Shown here: positions 42,538 to 51,654 of the stretch, one piece after another | How the letters are laid out: each line of letters starts with the position of its first letter | Numbering within the stretch: the first letter of the stretch is position 1 | Origin: Stutzerimonas stutzeri | GTDB taxonomy: Bacteria > Pseudomonadota > Gammaproteobacteria > Pseudomonadales > Pseudomonadaceae | NCBI GenBank assembly: GCA_002387205.1 | Contig: DGLA01000022.1 | Coordinates: 210,029 to 271,670 of the forward strand | DNA: 61,642 bases | Reading direction: 5' to 3' | Notes under the pieces: generated by a model | What the model saw: only the letters and a program-made list of their open reading frames with translations | Told to the model about the DNA's origin: nothing | Databases searched by the model: none | Translations under genes and position numbers: made by a program

Positions 42538-42706
42538 AATCGGAATCCGGCCGACCGACCATCGCATCGGCGAGGGTCGGCTCCGGCCAGAGATGCCAGC
42601 GTCATGACAGCCCGAGCCGCCGCGGCTACACTGCGCGCCGCGCGAACCAACCAGGTTCGCTGCGCCGCCATCCTACCTCTGCCGGGGCAACCGGCCAGGA
42701 CCTGTC

Positions 42707-44326
42707 ATGATTCGCATCAACGAACTGCAACTGCCCCTCGACCACCCTGCCGAGGCCTTGCGCCAGGCCATCGTCATGCGCCTGAAGATCAGCGATACCG
42801 AGCTGCTCGACTTCACGGTGTTCAAGCGCAGCTATGACGCGCGTAAGAAGAACAGCGAGATCACCTTCGTCTACATCATCGATGCCAGCGTGGCGGATGA
42901 AGCCGGGACGCTCGAGCGCCTTGCAGACGACCGCAACATCCGCGTCGCGCCGGACACCGGCTATTACCCTGTCGGCCAGGCGCCCGAGGGGCTGAACGAG
43001 CGACCACTGGTGATCGGCTTCGGCCCGTGCGGCCTGTTCGCCGCTCTGACCCTGGCGCAGATGGGGTTCAAGCCGATCGTGCTGGAGCGCGGCCGTGACG
43101 TGCGCAGCCGCACCAAGGACACCTGGGCGCTGTGGCGCAAGAAGGTGCTGAGCCCGGAATCCAACGTGCAGTTCGGCGAAGGCGGCGCCGGGCTGTTCTC
43201 CGACGGCAAGCTCTACAGCCAGATCAAGGACCCGAAGTTCTATGGCCGCAAGGTCATGCATGAGTTCGTCCGCGCCGGCGCGCCGGAAGAGATCATGTTC
43301 GTCAGCAAGCCGCACATCGGCACCTTTCGCCTGACCGGCGTGGTCTCGGCCATGCGTGAAGAGATCAAGTCCCTGGGCGGCGAGGTTCGTTTCGAAAGCC
43401 GAGTTGTCGATTTCATCATCGAGGACGGTCGAATCCAGGGTGTGCGCATGGCCGACGGCCAGGAGATCCGTAGCCGCTACGTGGTGCTCGCCCTCGGCCA
43501 CAGCTCACGCGACACCTTCCGCATGTTGCACCAGCGCGGCGTCTATATCGAAGCCAAGCCCTTTGCAGTGGGCTTTCGCATCGAGCACCCGCAGTCGCTG
43601 ATCGACCAGGCCCGCCTGGGCAAATATGCCGGCCACCCGGAACTGGGCGCCGCCGACTACAAGCTGGTCTACCACGCCAAGAACGGCCGAGCGGTCTACA
43701 GCTTCTGCATGTGCCCGGGCGGCACCGTGGTGGCGGCGACATCGGAGCCGAACCGGGTGGTCACCAATGGCATGAGCCAGTATTCGCGCAATGAGCGCAA
43801 CGCCAACGCCGGCATCGTCGTCGGCATCAATCCGGATGAGGACTTTCCCGGCGGGCCGCTGGCCGGCGTCGAGTTGCAGGAACGCCTCGAATCGCATGCC
43901 TTCGAGCTGGGGGGCAGCGACTATTGCGCACCGGGCCAGCTGGTCGGTGATTTCATTCGTGGCCGGGCTTCCAGCGAATTCGGCGAGGTCGAACCCTCCT
44001 ACAAGCCCGGCGTGCGCCTGGGCGACCTCGCCCCGTCGCTGCCCGGCTACGTGATCGAAGCCATCCGCGAAGCCCTGCCGGCGTTCGGCAAGCAGATCCG
44101 CGGCTTCGACCGTGCCGATGCGATCCTCACCGGCATCGAAACACGGACCTCTTCACCCGTGCGGATCAAGCGCGACAACGAATCGCTTCAGAGCATCAAC
44201 ACTCGCGGCCTGTACCCCGCCGGTGAAGGGGCCGGGTACGCCGGGGGCATCCTCTCCGCCGGAGTCGATGGCATCAAGGTGGCCGAAGCGGTAGCGACGG
44301 CCATGCTGGCCGATCTGCAAGGCTGA
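42707..44326 (+). CDS. FAD-dependent oxidoreductase (NAD(P)/FAD-binding, DUF family)
   Basis: A 539-residue flavoprotein. The dinucleotide motif LVIGFGPCGLFAALTLAQMG is at about 100-119, followed by VLERGRDVRSR. LFSDGKLYSQIKDPKFYG and YSFCMCPGGTVVAATSE are typical of a widespread bacterial dehydrogenase family whose substrate is unknown. The N-terminal 90 residues (a small alpha/beta domain with LKISDTELLDFTVFKRSYDA) are family-specific. The C-terminus GLYPAGEGAGYAGGI closes the FAD fold. Likely cytoplasmic. The ATG at 42707 follows the CCTGTC gap without a strong ribosome site. Confidence 0.85.
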   Translation: MIRINELQLPLDHPAEALRQAIVMRLKISDTELLDFTVFKRSYDARKKNSEITFVYIIDASVADEAGTLERLADDRNIRVAPDTGYYPVGQAPEGLNERPLVIGFGPCGLFAALTLAQMGFKPIVLERGRDVRSRTKDTWALWRKKVLSPESNVQFGEGGAGLFSDGKLYSQIKDPKFYGRKVMHEFVRAGAPEEIMFVSKPHIGTFRLTGVVSAMREEIKSLGGEVRFESRVVDFIIEDGRIQGVRMADGQEIRSRYVVLALGHSSRDTFRMLHQRGVYIEAKPFAVGFRIEHPQSLIDQARLGKYAGHPELGAADYKLVYHAKNGRAVYSFCMCPGGTVVAATSEPNRVVTNGMSQYSRNERNANAGIVVGINPDEDFPGGPLAGVELQERLESHAFELGGSDYCAPGQLVGDFIRGRASSEFGEVEPSYKPGVRLGDLAPSLPGYVIEAIREALPAFGKQIRGFDRADAILTGIETRTSSPVRIKRDNESLQSINTRGLYPAGEGAGYAGGILSAGVDGIKVAEAVATAMLADLQG

Positions 44327-44508
44327 TCCCTGCCCAACGCGGACGGGGCCCGGTTGCCATTCGTCCGCGTTCCCGGTTTGCCCCTCCGTGGCACACCCTG
44401 TGTTTCCGCCCTGCCGCAGCCGCAGCGCGTCCATTCAGACTGGATCGCCAAATTGGCAGTGACCTTTTTCCGCCTGAAAGGGGTCGACAACGTTAGGCCG
44501 CTGCACCT

Positions 44509-44522
44509 GGTGCCGCGGCACC
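44509..44522. promoter_or_regulatory. 14-bp perfect palindrome upstream of the AsmA-family gene
   Basis: GGTGCCGCGGCACC is a perfect palindrome 43 bases before the start codon of the AsmA-family gene. It may be an operator or a leader hairpin. The remainder of the 238-base gap shows no gene. Confidence 0.3.
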
Positions 44523-44564
44523 CTCACTCACCTTTCGCGCAAGCGAATCGGATCGGGAGGCAGG

Positions 44565-47378
44565 ATGGCGAAGGCAGCGAAAATTCTTGGAATCGTGCTG
44601 GCGGCCCTGGCGCTGCTCCTGGTGACTGCGGCAGTGGTGGTGCAAACGCAGTGGGCACGGGAAAAGATAGAAGCCCAACTGAGCCAACGCCTGGATGGAC
44701 GCGCGGTGGAGATCGGCAGCCTCGACATCGATTGGGGCTTTCCGCTGGGGATCAGCGTTGGCGATGTCCAGATCGCCAACCCTGAGTGGGCCGAACAGCC
44801 CAATATGCTCAAGCTCGAGGCCTTGCAGGCGGAGATCGATGTCGGTGCGTTGCTGACGGGCAGCCTCAGCCTGCAATCACTCGAGCTCGAACAGCCTGAG
44901 ATCCATCTGGCCCGGCAGGCAGATGGCCGCTCCAATTGGGCCGCGTTGACAAGCCAGGACAGCTCCAGCGACAGCACCTCGCCCATCCAGCCCGACACTA
45001 TCCGCATCCAGAACGGGCAGCTGACCTATCGCGACGCAGCGCTGGATGCCGAGGTCACCCTTGATATCGCTACCACCGATAACGGCCCGGACCAGCGCCA
45101 GCTCTCCATCGAAGGCCAGGGCAGCGTGCAGGGCAAACCACTGCAACTGAGCCTGACTGGCGAGCCGCCTTCGCAGGCCTTGGCCAGCGGCGCGCCCTAT
45201 GCGGTGACGCTCGACGCAAGGCTGGGCGAGATCCAGGCGCATTTCGACGGTGAAGCCAGGCAACTGCCGCAGCTCGACGCGCTGCAGGGAACGCTGACGG
45301 TGAGCGCACCGGACTCGGCCGAACTCATGGCCTTCGATAATCCGGCTATCGACGTGCCGGCATTCAATTTCAGTACCCAGTTGAAGCGTGACGGGCAGCG
45401 CCTGGCGTTGCAGGACATGGATCTGGAGACTGGCGACAGTCATCTCACCGGCTCGTTGATCCTGGAGCGCGGCGAGACGCCGGAGCTGACCCTGCACATG
45501 CAGGGCAACCGGCTCGACCTCAATCGCTGGGGCGTGATGCGTCTGCTCAATACCGAGCAGGACAGCACGCAGGCGCAGGCAAGCGGTGACAAGCAGTCGC
45601 TGCAACAGCGTGCCCAGAGCCTGTTGCAACCTTTGCGTCGCTATCGCGGCGAGGTCGACCTCAGCCTCGATCAGCTCCTGTATGGCGATGCTGCGCTGAG
45701 CGACATCCTGATCAAGGGCAGCCTGGCCCAGCAGCGCTTGCAGATCGAGCAACTGCACGCCGAGCAAGGCGACGGGGCCATCAGCGCCAACGGCGCTCTA
45801 GACCTGACAGAGGACTCGCTGAGCGGAACGGTCGATCTCTCCGTCGAGGAATTGGACCTGGGCCGTGCGCTTGAACCGATGGGCTATCCGGCGCTGGGCA
45901 CGCTGGACGGTGAGTTGCATGCGCAGCTGGGGCAGAGCTCAGCCCGCCTGAGCGACACGCACCTGAGCTATGCAAGCCCGACACGGGACCTGCGGATCGA
46001 AGTGGACGCCACCTCCACCGACTCCGGCCTGCAGTTGACGGGCCAGGCCTGGCGCAACGAGGTGCCGCTGCAGTTCGAGCTGGATGTCGGTGCGCTGGAA
46101 GCCTTGTTCGACAGCCAACCCTATCCCGTCGAAGGCACGGTGACGTCGCGCGACAGCCACCTGAACGTAGATGGCACGGTCACCGATCCGCTGCAGTTGA
46201 AGGCGGCGGATCTGGCGGTTTCGCTCGAGGGCCCGAACCCGGCCAACCTCAACCCGCTCACCGGCCTGAGCCTGCCCTCGCTGGCCGGCTACCAACTGCG
46301 CGGCCAGCTGCTCTGGGAAGACCAGCAACTGCGGCTGCAGGATCTGCGTGCGCAGTGGGGCAAGAGCGACCTGAGCGGCGACGTGCGCCTCGACCTCAGC
46401 GGTCGCCCCATGCTCTGGGCCAATCTGCACTCGGACACCCTGAATACCGCCGACCTCAAGGCGCCTGGCACGCCGACCGACCCCAATGACGGCCAGGTCT
46501 TCTCCGACGAATCCCTCGGTCTCGATGCGCTGCGCAACCGCAATGCGATCATCCGCTACGAGGCGGAACAGGTGCTGGCGGAGGACATCCCCCTGAATGC
46601 GGTGGATCTCAAGGTCGAACTGGACGACGGCGTGCTGCTGGCCGAACCGCTGCAACTGGCCCTCGGCAAGGGGCGCGCCAACGGCCGGCTACGCCTCGAT
46701 GTACGCCCGGCGCAACCCACCGGGGAACTGCATCTGACGGTGGAGAGCGTCAACCTGTCTCCGCTACTGCGCCAGGCCGATCTGCCGCAGGTCGCACAGG
46801 ACTCGGCCGGCACCATAGGTGGCCAGCTGGACCTGACGTTCGAGGGTCAATCCATGGGCGAAATCGCCGCGGCACTGGACGGCAAGCTCGAACTTGCCAT
46901 GTCCGGAGGGAAGCTCGACATGCTGGCGGTGGAGGTGCTTGGCCTGGATGCAGGCGAAGCGGCAGTAGCCGCGCTGGCGGATTCGGACCAGGTGCCCATG
47001 AACTGCTCCTATCTACGCTTCGATGCCAGCCAGGGCACGGCCCGGCTGGAGCAGCTGTTCATCAGTACCCGCGACAGCAACATCACCGGCGGCGGAAAGA
47101 TCAACCTCGCCAACGAGCGCCTGGACCTGGCAATGAAGGCGCATGCCAAGGACATCAGCCTGCTGTCGGGCAATTCACCGGTGCAATTGCAAGGCACCCT
47201 GACTGACCCGCAGGTCAGCGTGGTGACAACTGAACTGGTAGCCCGAGCCGTGGCCAGCGTTGTCGGTGCCCTGATCGCACCGCCCCTGGCCATCCTGCCG
47301 TGGGTCGAAGCAGGGCTGGGCGAGGGCTCCGGGGTGGGCTGTCGCAAGGCACTGGACGAATTCGAGCAGGACAGCTGA
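44565..47378 (+). CDS. AsmA-family envelope protein
   Basis: A 937-residue protein anchored by one N-terminal helix (residues about 8-28) with the rest in the periplasm as a long beta-rich groove (repeating beta-taco type). The AsmA N-terminal signature is present: IEAQLSQRLDGRAVEIGSLD and GISVGDVQIANPEW. The C-terminal AsmA-like part (about 770-880) carries EIAAALDGKLELAMSGGKLD. AsmA-family (YhjG, TamB, YicH relatives) proteins are linked to phospholipid transport to the outer membrane. GGGAGG precedes the ATG. Its specific client is unknown. Confidence 0.85.
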   Translation: MAKAAKILGIVLAALALLLVTAAVVVQTQWAREKIEAQLSQRLDGRAVEIGSLDIDWGFPLGISVGDVQIANPEWAEQPNMLKLEALQAEIDVGALLTGSLSLQSLELEQPEIHLARQADGRSNWAALTSQDSSSDSTSPIQPDTIRIQNGQLTYRDAALDAEVTLDIATTDNGPDQRQLSIEGQGSVQGKPLQLSLTGEPPSQALASGAPYAVTLDARLGEIQAHFDGEARQLPQLDALQGTLTVSAPDSAELMAFDNPAIDVPAFNFSTQLKRDGQRLALQDMDLETGDSHLTGSLILERGETPELTLHMQGNRLDLNRWGVMRLLNTEQDSTQAQASGDKQSLQQRAQSLLQPLRRYRGEVDLSLDQLLYGDAALSDILIKGSLAQQRLQIEQLHAEQGDGAISANGALDLTEDSLSGTVDLSVEELDLGRALEPMGYPALGTLDGELHAQLGQSSARLSDTHLSYASPTRDLRIEVDATSTDSGLQLTGQAWRNEVPLQFELDVGALEALFDSQPYPVEGTVTSRDSHLNVDGTVTDPLQLKAADLAVSLEGPNPANLNPLTGLSLPSLAGYQLRGQLLWEDQQLRLQDLRAQWGKSDLSGDVRLDLSGRPMLWANLHSDTLNTADLKAPGTPTDPNDGQVFSDESLGLDALRNRNAIIRYEAEQVLAEDIPLNAVDLKVELDDGVLLAEPLQLALGKGRANGRLRLDVRPAQPTGELHLTVESVNLSPLLRQADLPQVAQDSAGTIGGQLDLTFEGQSMGEIAAALDGKLELAMSGGKLDMLAVEVLGLDAGEAAVAALADSDQVPMNCSYLRFDASQGTARLEQLFISTRDSNITGGGKINLANERLDLAMKAHAKDISLLSGNSPVQLQGTLTDPQVSVVTTELVARAVASVVGALIAPPLAILPWVEAGLGEGSGVGCRKALDEFEQDS

Positions 47379-47379
47379 A

Positions 47380-47405
47380 ATCGAGCCGCAACCCGGCGGC
47401 TCGAT
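47380..47405. terminator. Bidirectional hairpin between converging genes
   Basis: ATCGAGCCG and CGGCTCGAT form a perfect 9-bp stem with an 8-base loop, placed between the AsmA-family stop and the end of the minus-strand binding-protein gene. No U-tract on either side, so termination would be weak or Rho-assisted. Confidence 0.45.
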
Positions 47406-48130
47406 CAGCGCTGGCCGGCCATGATGCGCGCCACGGTGCCATCCGCCTGGAGATGTTCGAAGGCCGCCTGGGTGCGCAGCACGGTTTCGTCATCGGTCAG
47501 CCTGCTGTAGGCCATGTACAGCCGCGTCGAATGGTCAGGGGTAAAGACCCGTTCGATTTCTCCGGGATCCAGGCCGACCTCGTTGCACAGCGCAATCATG
47601 TCCTGCTCGGGCATGGGGACGAGATCAACCTGCCCGTTGAGCAGTCGCTTGAAATTGTCGCTGTTGTGCGCCGTCACCACCACTTTGGTAAAACCGTTGG
47701 CCTGCAGGAATTGATGGCGGACATCTTCGCGCAAAACGCCAATCCGATAGGCTTTCGCGGCTTCCAGGTCGGGCACCCGTATATCGTCACGCCCGCGCAG
47801 CTTGTAGAAGTGGTACTCGATACGCATGATCTCGCCGACCCAGCGAAACAGCGCCTCGCGGTCGGAGGTACGTGCGATGAGGTAAACCAGTACGCCCGGT
47901 TCCTGAAGTGCCATGTCATAGGCGCGGGCCCAGGGATACAGGCCTATCTGATAGTCATGGAGCCCTGCGCGCTGCAGCGTCGCCTCGACCACCTCAGTCG
48001 CCGGGCCGCTGACCTTGCCCTCCTCCAGATAGCTGTAGGCCGTCTCTTCGGTTACCACTCGCAACGGTGCGGCTTCCGCCGTCGAACAGAGCAGGCCCAG
48101 TGACAGGGCAATCCAGGCGATCGAATGCAT
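47405..48130 (-). CDS. Periplasmic solute-binding protein, family 3 (second copy)
   Basis: A 241-residue secreted binding protein. The signal peptide ends near AEAAPLRV. The type-3 fold is shown by RVVTEETAYSYLEEGKVSGP, GLYPWARAYDMAL, YLIARTSDREALFRWVG and RIGVLREDVRHQFL. It is paralogous to the gene at 49486-50253 (same WARAYD and ART-REALF-WVG blocks). There is no ABC permease or ATPase gene nearby. It stands 21 bases after the diguanylate cyclase in the same direction, suggesting sensing rather than import. Confidence 0.82.
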   Translation of the reverse strand: MHSIAWIALSLGLLCSTAEAAPLRVVTEETAYSYLEEGKVSGPATEVVEATLQRAGLHDYQIGLYPWARAYDMALQEPGVLVYLIARTSDREALFRWVGEIMRIEYHFYKLRGRDDIRVPDLEAAKAYRIGVLREDVRHQFLQANGFTKVVVTAHNSDNFKRLLNGQVDLVPMPEQDMIALCNEVGLDPGEIERVFTPDHSTRLYMAYSRLTDDETVLRTQAAFEHLQADGTVARIMAGQR

Positions 48131-48151
48131 CGTGCGGTTCCTCGCAAGCGG

Positions 48152-49489
48152 TCAGTTGGAAATGCAGTTACGGCCTTGTGACTTGGCCCGATACAGGGCC
48201 TCGTCCGCACGGCGCAGGAGCTGGTCGAATTGATCCATGCTGTCGCGGTCGAACCCGGCCACGCCGATGCTAAGCGTCACCAGGGGCGAGACCGCCGACG
48301 CCTCATGAGGGATCTCCCGCTCCGCCAGTCGCCGCTGAAGGCGAACGGCCGAACGCTGGGCAGACTCGGCATCGACGCCGGGCAGGAGCACGACGAATTC
48401 CTCACCGCCGAGACGCGCAACCACCTCTCCGGCACGTGCGAACACGGTGTTGAGCGTGTCGGCGACTATCTGCAGACACTGGTCGCCCTGAGCATGGCCG
48501 TAGTGGTCGTTGTAGCGCTTGAAGAAGTCCACATCACACATGAGGACCGCCAGGGGCTGGCCGAGCCGCATCGCGCGGCGGAATTCAGTTTCCTTGATCT
48601 CATCGAAGTGTCGACGGTTTGCCAGCCCTGTGAGCGGATCGCTGCGGGACAGTTGCTCGAGCAACACGTTGGCGGCGCGCAGCTCGGCGGTGCGCTCCTC
48701 GACCAGCTCGGCCAGGTGATCCCGATGCGCGGCCAGGACCAGTTCGTCCTGATGCTGGCGCTCAAGATAGGCCGAAAGCTTCGCCTGCAGGCCGTTGACG
48801 CCGGCCTCCAGCAGGCTCAATTCATCGTGCCGTCCCACCGAACGCTCCAGGCGCAGGGTCTGATCGAGATTCTCAGGGCTCAAGCGGGTCAGGTGACGGG
48901 CGATCCGGCGTACGTGCAGGGTCACGGTGCGGTTGAACATCCACATGATCAGGCCGGCCAGCAACAGCGACTGGATGACCTGGGTGATGACGATGTCGGT
49001 CACCTCGTCGACCAGCCGCTCCCAGAGCAGGTCTTCGTTGCCCTCGAGCGTCAGCTCGCCCACGGTTTCGGTAGCGCCAGGATAGGGCTCGTAGGTCAGG
49101 GGATGCTGCAGGGTTGGGGCGCGGTGCGGAACTCGCTGCGGCGTCCGCTCGCGCGCGATGATTTCCGGCTCGCGGCCGGCACGGCGGATCTGCAGTTCGA
49201 CACGACCGATGGGAGCCGCTGCGGAAACGCTGTCGAGCTGGGTCTGCAGGGCATCGCTGTCCATCTCCCAGATCGCCTTGGCCAGGTTGCTCTGAAACAC
49301 CTGGTCAATCAGCACCAGCTCCGCGCGCATCGCCGCAAGGCTAGTCTGCCAGGCCGACCAGGTTCTGACCCCTGCCGTCATCAGTGTGAACACCAGGCAA
49401 AAGCCGAGCGTGACCAATACCAAACGACGCCCGAGCGATCCGGTCTGCCGCGGCGCAACCGCTGCGGGCCTAGGGATGCGGGCGTTCAT
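48152..49489 (-). CDS. Membrane diguanylate cyclase (GGDEF domain)
   Basis: A 445-residue c-di-GMP synthase. TM1 is about 22-42, a periplasmic sensor of about 120 residues follows, TM2 about 165-187, then HAMP, a coiled coil (LAELVEERTAELRAANVLLE) and the GGDEF domain. The active site ARLGGEEFVVLLPG is intact; upstream the allosteric RxxD is replaced by RAGE, so product inhibition may be lost. It begins at MNARIP by a 4-base overlap with the upstream binding-protein gene; MAAMN (49498) is an alternative. Position between two binding proteins suggests periplasmic ligand control. Confidence 0.87.
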   Translation of the reverse strand: MNARIPRPAAVAPRQTGSLGRRLVLVTLGFCLVFTLMTAGVRTWSAWQTSLAAMRAELVLIDQVFQSNLAKAIWEMDSDALQTQLDSVSAAAPIGRVELQIRRAGREPEIIARERTPQRVPHRAPTLQHPLTYEPYPGATETVGELTLEGNEDLLWERLVDEVTDIVITQVIQSLLLAGLIMWMFNRTVTLHVRRIARHLTRLSPENLDQTLRLERSVGRHDELSLLEAGVNGLQAKLSAYLERQHQDELVLAAHRDHLAELVEERTAELRAANVLLEQLSRSDPLTGLANRRHFDEIKETEFRRAMRLGQPLAVLMCDVDFFKRYNDHYGHAQGDQCLQIVADTLNTVFARAGEVVARLGGEEFVVLLPGVDAESAQRSAVRLQRRLAEREIPHEASAVSPLVTLSIGVAGFDRDSMDQFDQLLRRADEALYRAKSQGRNCISN

Positions 49490-50253
49490 TGCAGCCATCG
49501 GGCGGCGATGGCGTCATAACGCCCATCGGCACGCACCCGCGCGAGCCCCTGGCGGAAGCGCTCGACCACCTCATCTGACGTGTTGCGGCTGAACGCCATG
49601 CACAAGCCGTCGGCACCACCAAGGTCGTCCAGGTTCAGCTGGGCCACGGCGGTTTCATCCGGATTTCCGCTGGCCTGCCTCACCAGATAATGAGCGTTCA
49701 GCTCGTTGGAAATCCACAGATCCACGCGCCCGGCCTTGAGCTTTTCGTAATTGTGCTCGTACTTGTTGCTCGACTGCAGGTTGCGGCCGATGGTGAATCC
49801 CTTGCTGATCAGATACTGCTCGCCAACATCTTCCTTCACCGTGGCGATCTGATACTGACGGGCGTCGTCCAGGCTTTTCAGGTCGAAATGCGTGCCCGGC
49901 AGCGAGAACAGGAACCAGCGCGTCGGCGCGATTACGCCCACCCACTTGAACAGCGCCTCGCGTTGCGGCGTGCGAGCGATGGAATAGATCAGCACGTTTT
50001 CCGAATTCAGCGCGATGTCATAGGCCCGCGCCCAGGGCATCGACTGGATCCGCACCGTCTCGCCCACTTCGGCCAGCACCGCTTCCACGACCTCAGTACC
50101 CATGCCGGTCAGCTTGCCGTCGACGGTCATGTTGTAGGGAGGCAGTTCCTCGGTAACGACCGTGATGCCTTCGGCAGAGGCCGCCCAGCTGCCGGCCAGC
50201 CACGCCATCGGCAGCAGAACAGACATCAGAAGACGGAACGAGGATCGGTTCAT
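49486..50253 (-). CDS. Periplasmic solute-binding protein, family 3 (first copy)
   Basis: A 255-residue secreted binding protein. Signal peptide SVLLPMAWLAGSWAASAEG. Type-3 features: ITVVTEELPPYNMTVDGKLT, then GTEVVEAVLAEVGETV, WARAYDIALNS and YSIARTPQREALFKWVG. Such proteins bind amino acids or small organic acids. Its stop overlaps the start of a diguanylate cyclase and its paralog follows that cyclase, with no transport permease. So this gene and its copy most likely feed a sensor. Upstream, the 260-base gap to the AraC gene holds the presumed promoter and no gene. Confidence 0.84.
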   Translation of the reverse strand: MNRSSFRLLMSVLLPMAWLAGSWAASAEGITVVTEELPPYNMTVDGKLTGMGTEVVEAVLAEVGETVRIQSMPWARAYDIALNSENVLIYSIARTPQREALFKWVGVIAPTRWFLFSLPGTHFDLKSLDDARQYQIATVKEDVGEQYLISKGFTIGRNLQSSNKYEHNYEKLKAGRVDLWISNELNAHYLVRQASGNPDETAVAQLNLDDLGGADGLCMAFSRNTSDEVVERFRQGLARVRADGRYDAIAARWLQ

Positions 50254-50513
50254 CAGGTGACCTCAGGGGCGGACAGCAGCCGTGCGGCATCCAAGACAAG
50301 GCTGGCCATCACGCCATCACAGCAGGAAGAGCACTCACTCGCTCCTGTTTCGGCCTCGAAAGCGAAGACTTGAACTGCCAGCGACCAGCAACACGAAACA
50401 CCGACGGACGGACACCCATGGACCGCCATTGGGGTGCCGGACGGCGCGCAAGGAGCCCGTAGTCTGATGCAGGTTTGCCGGCGAGGTCACTGAGGCCGGG
50501 CACCCTGCCCTAT

Positions 50514-51479
50514 CTACACCCGCGCGCGCACCTGCCGCGGGCTGATGCCGAACTGCCGCTTGAAGGCCGTGGCGAAGTTGGCCGCACTGTTGTAGCCGGC
50601 TCGCCAGGCCGCCTCGGTGACGCTCGCGCCTTCACGCTCCAGCGCTTCACGCGCGGCCTGCAGGCGGCGCGCCCGCTGGTACTCGAAAATCGTGGTGCCT
50701 TTGAACAGGCGGAACTGGCGCTGCAAGGTGGTGGCGTTGACGCCGAGCTCCCGGGCGATGCGCTCCAGCGTCCAGTCATCGGCTTCGCCGCTGTCGAGCA
50801 AGGCGACCAGCTTCTGCAGCCGCCGATGCTCCTGCGGCCGCAGGCCCTGCTGCGCGGCTGCGGTGCCGTCGCCCAGGCTGACCAGCGCCTCACAGGCGAT
50901 GTCCAGGGCACGGCTTTCCAGGTACAGCCCTTCGAGCAGTTCGTCGTAGCCGGGCGGGTTGAGCATCTGCTCGGCCAGGGTCAGAAGACGCGACGAGGGT
51001 TTCCATACCCGTGGTGCCAGATGACTGGTCATGAAGCGGTGAATCGCCCCGTCACTGGCGCTCCCCTCACCCCGGGCCTGGAACCAGTCTGGCGTCAGGC
51101 TGACCACCAGCTTGCGGATATGGCTGCCGCGCCGTGCCTGGCGGCGAAACAACACCGGCTCGTTCATCGCCACCGCCACCCCCTCGGGCGCATGGCGCCT
51201 CGAGGCGTGCCCGAGGGTCAGGGCGAGGTCACCGTAGTCGACCCGGCTCTGGCCCTGCAGGAACAGGACGAACGACAGGCGCGGCCCGACGGTGTTCTCC
51301 ATGACGAAATCCTGCAGCTCCTGGCAATCGGACCAGTGCAGCGACAAGCCGTCGCGCAGCTGCGCCCATTTCACCCGGCCATAGAAGAGCCGGTCGTCGT
51401 CGCCGTCGGACAGGCGCAGCCCGGTCCGGCTGGGGGCTGGCAGTTCGTCGCCGCGAATGATGTGGTCGGGTTGGTTCAT
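50514..51479 (-). CDS. AraC-family regulator of the siderophore locus
   Basis: A 321-residue regulator. The C-terminal 100 residues form two AraC helix-turn-helix motifs: WTLERIARELGVNATTLQRQ and SVTEAAWRAGYNSAANFATA, followed by FKRQFGISPRQVR. The N-terminal part is a sensing domain typical of PchR-like iron-siderophore activators. The start is MNQPDHIIRG at 51479, not the longer frame to 51533. It diverges from a TonB-dependent receptor, so it probably activates it when the ferric siderophore is present. Confidence 0.85.
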   Translation of the reverse strand: MNQPDHIIRGDELPAPSRTGLRLSDGDDDRLFYGRVKWAQLRDGLSLHWSDCQELQDFVMENTVGPRLSFVLFLQGQSRVDYGDLALTLGHASRRHAPEGVAVAMNEPVLFRRQARRGSHIRKLVVSLTPDWFQARGEGSASDGAIHRFMTSHLAPRVWKPSSRLLTLAEQMLNPPGYDELLEGLYLESRALDIACEALVSLGDGTAAAQQGLRPQEHRRLQKLVALLDSGEADDWTLERIARELGVNATTLQRQFRLFKGTTIFEYQRARRLQAAREALEREGASVTEAAWRAGYNSAANFATAFKRQFGISPRQVRARV

Positions 51480-51581
51480 GCCGTGCTGCGCCTCGAACGC
51501 GATGGATCGCAAAGCAAATATTCGCTCACGCAAAGGTTTCGCCGAGCGGACGCTGGCAGACTACGCGCCGACATCTTTTGA

Positions 51582-51600
51582 TGCAAATCATTATCATTAA
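51582..51600 (+). promoter_or_regulatory. Fur-box-like site before the TonB receptor
   Basis: TGCAAATCATTATCATTAA fits the Fur consensus GATAATGATAATCATTATC in its right half (AATCATTATCATT). It lies 54 bases before the receptor start and could also repress the divergent AraC gene under iron-replete conditions. Confidence 0.72.
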
Positions 51601-51654
51601 GCGACTCGAACGTTTGCCAACCCCGTTCATGCCCGCCATCGACAGGAGCCGTCC

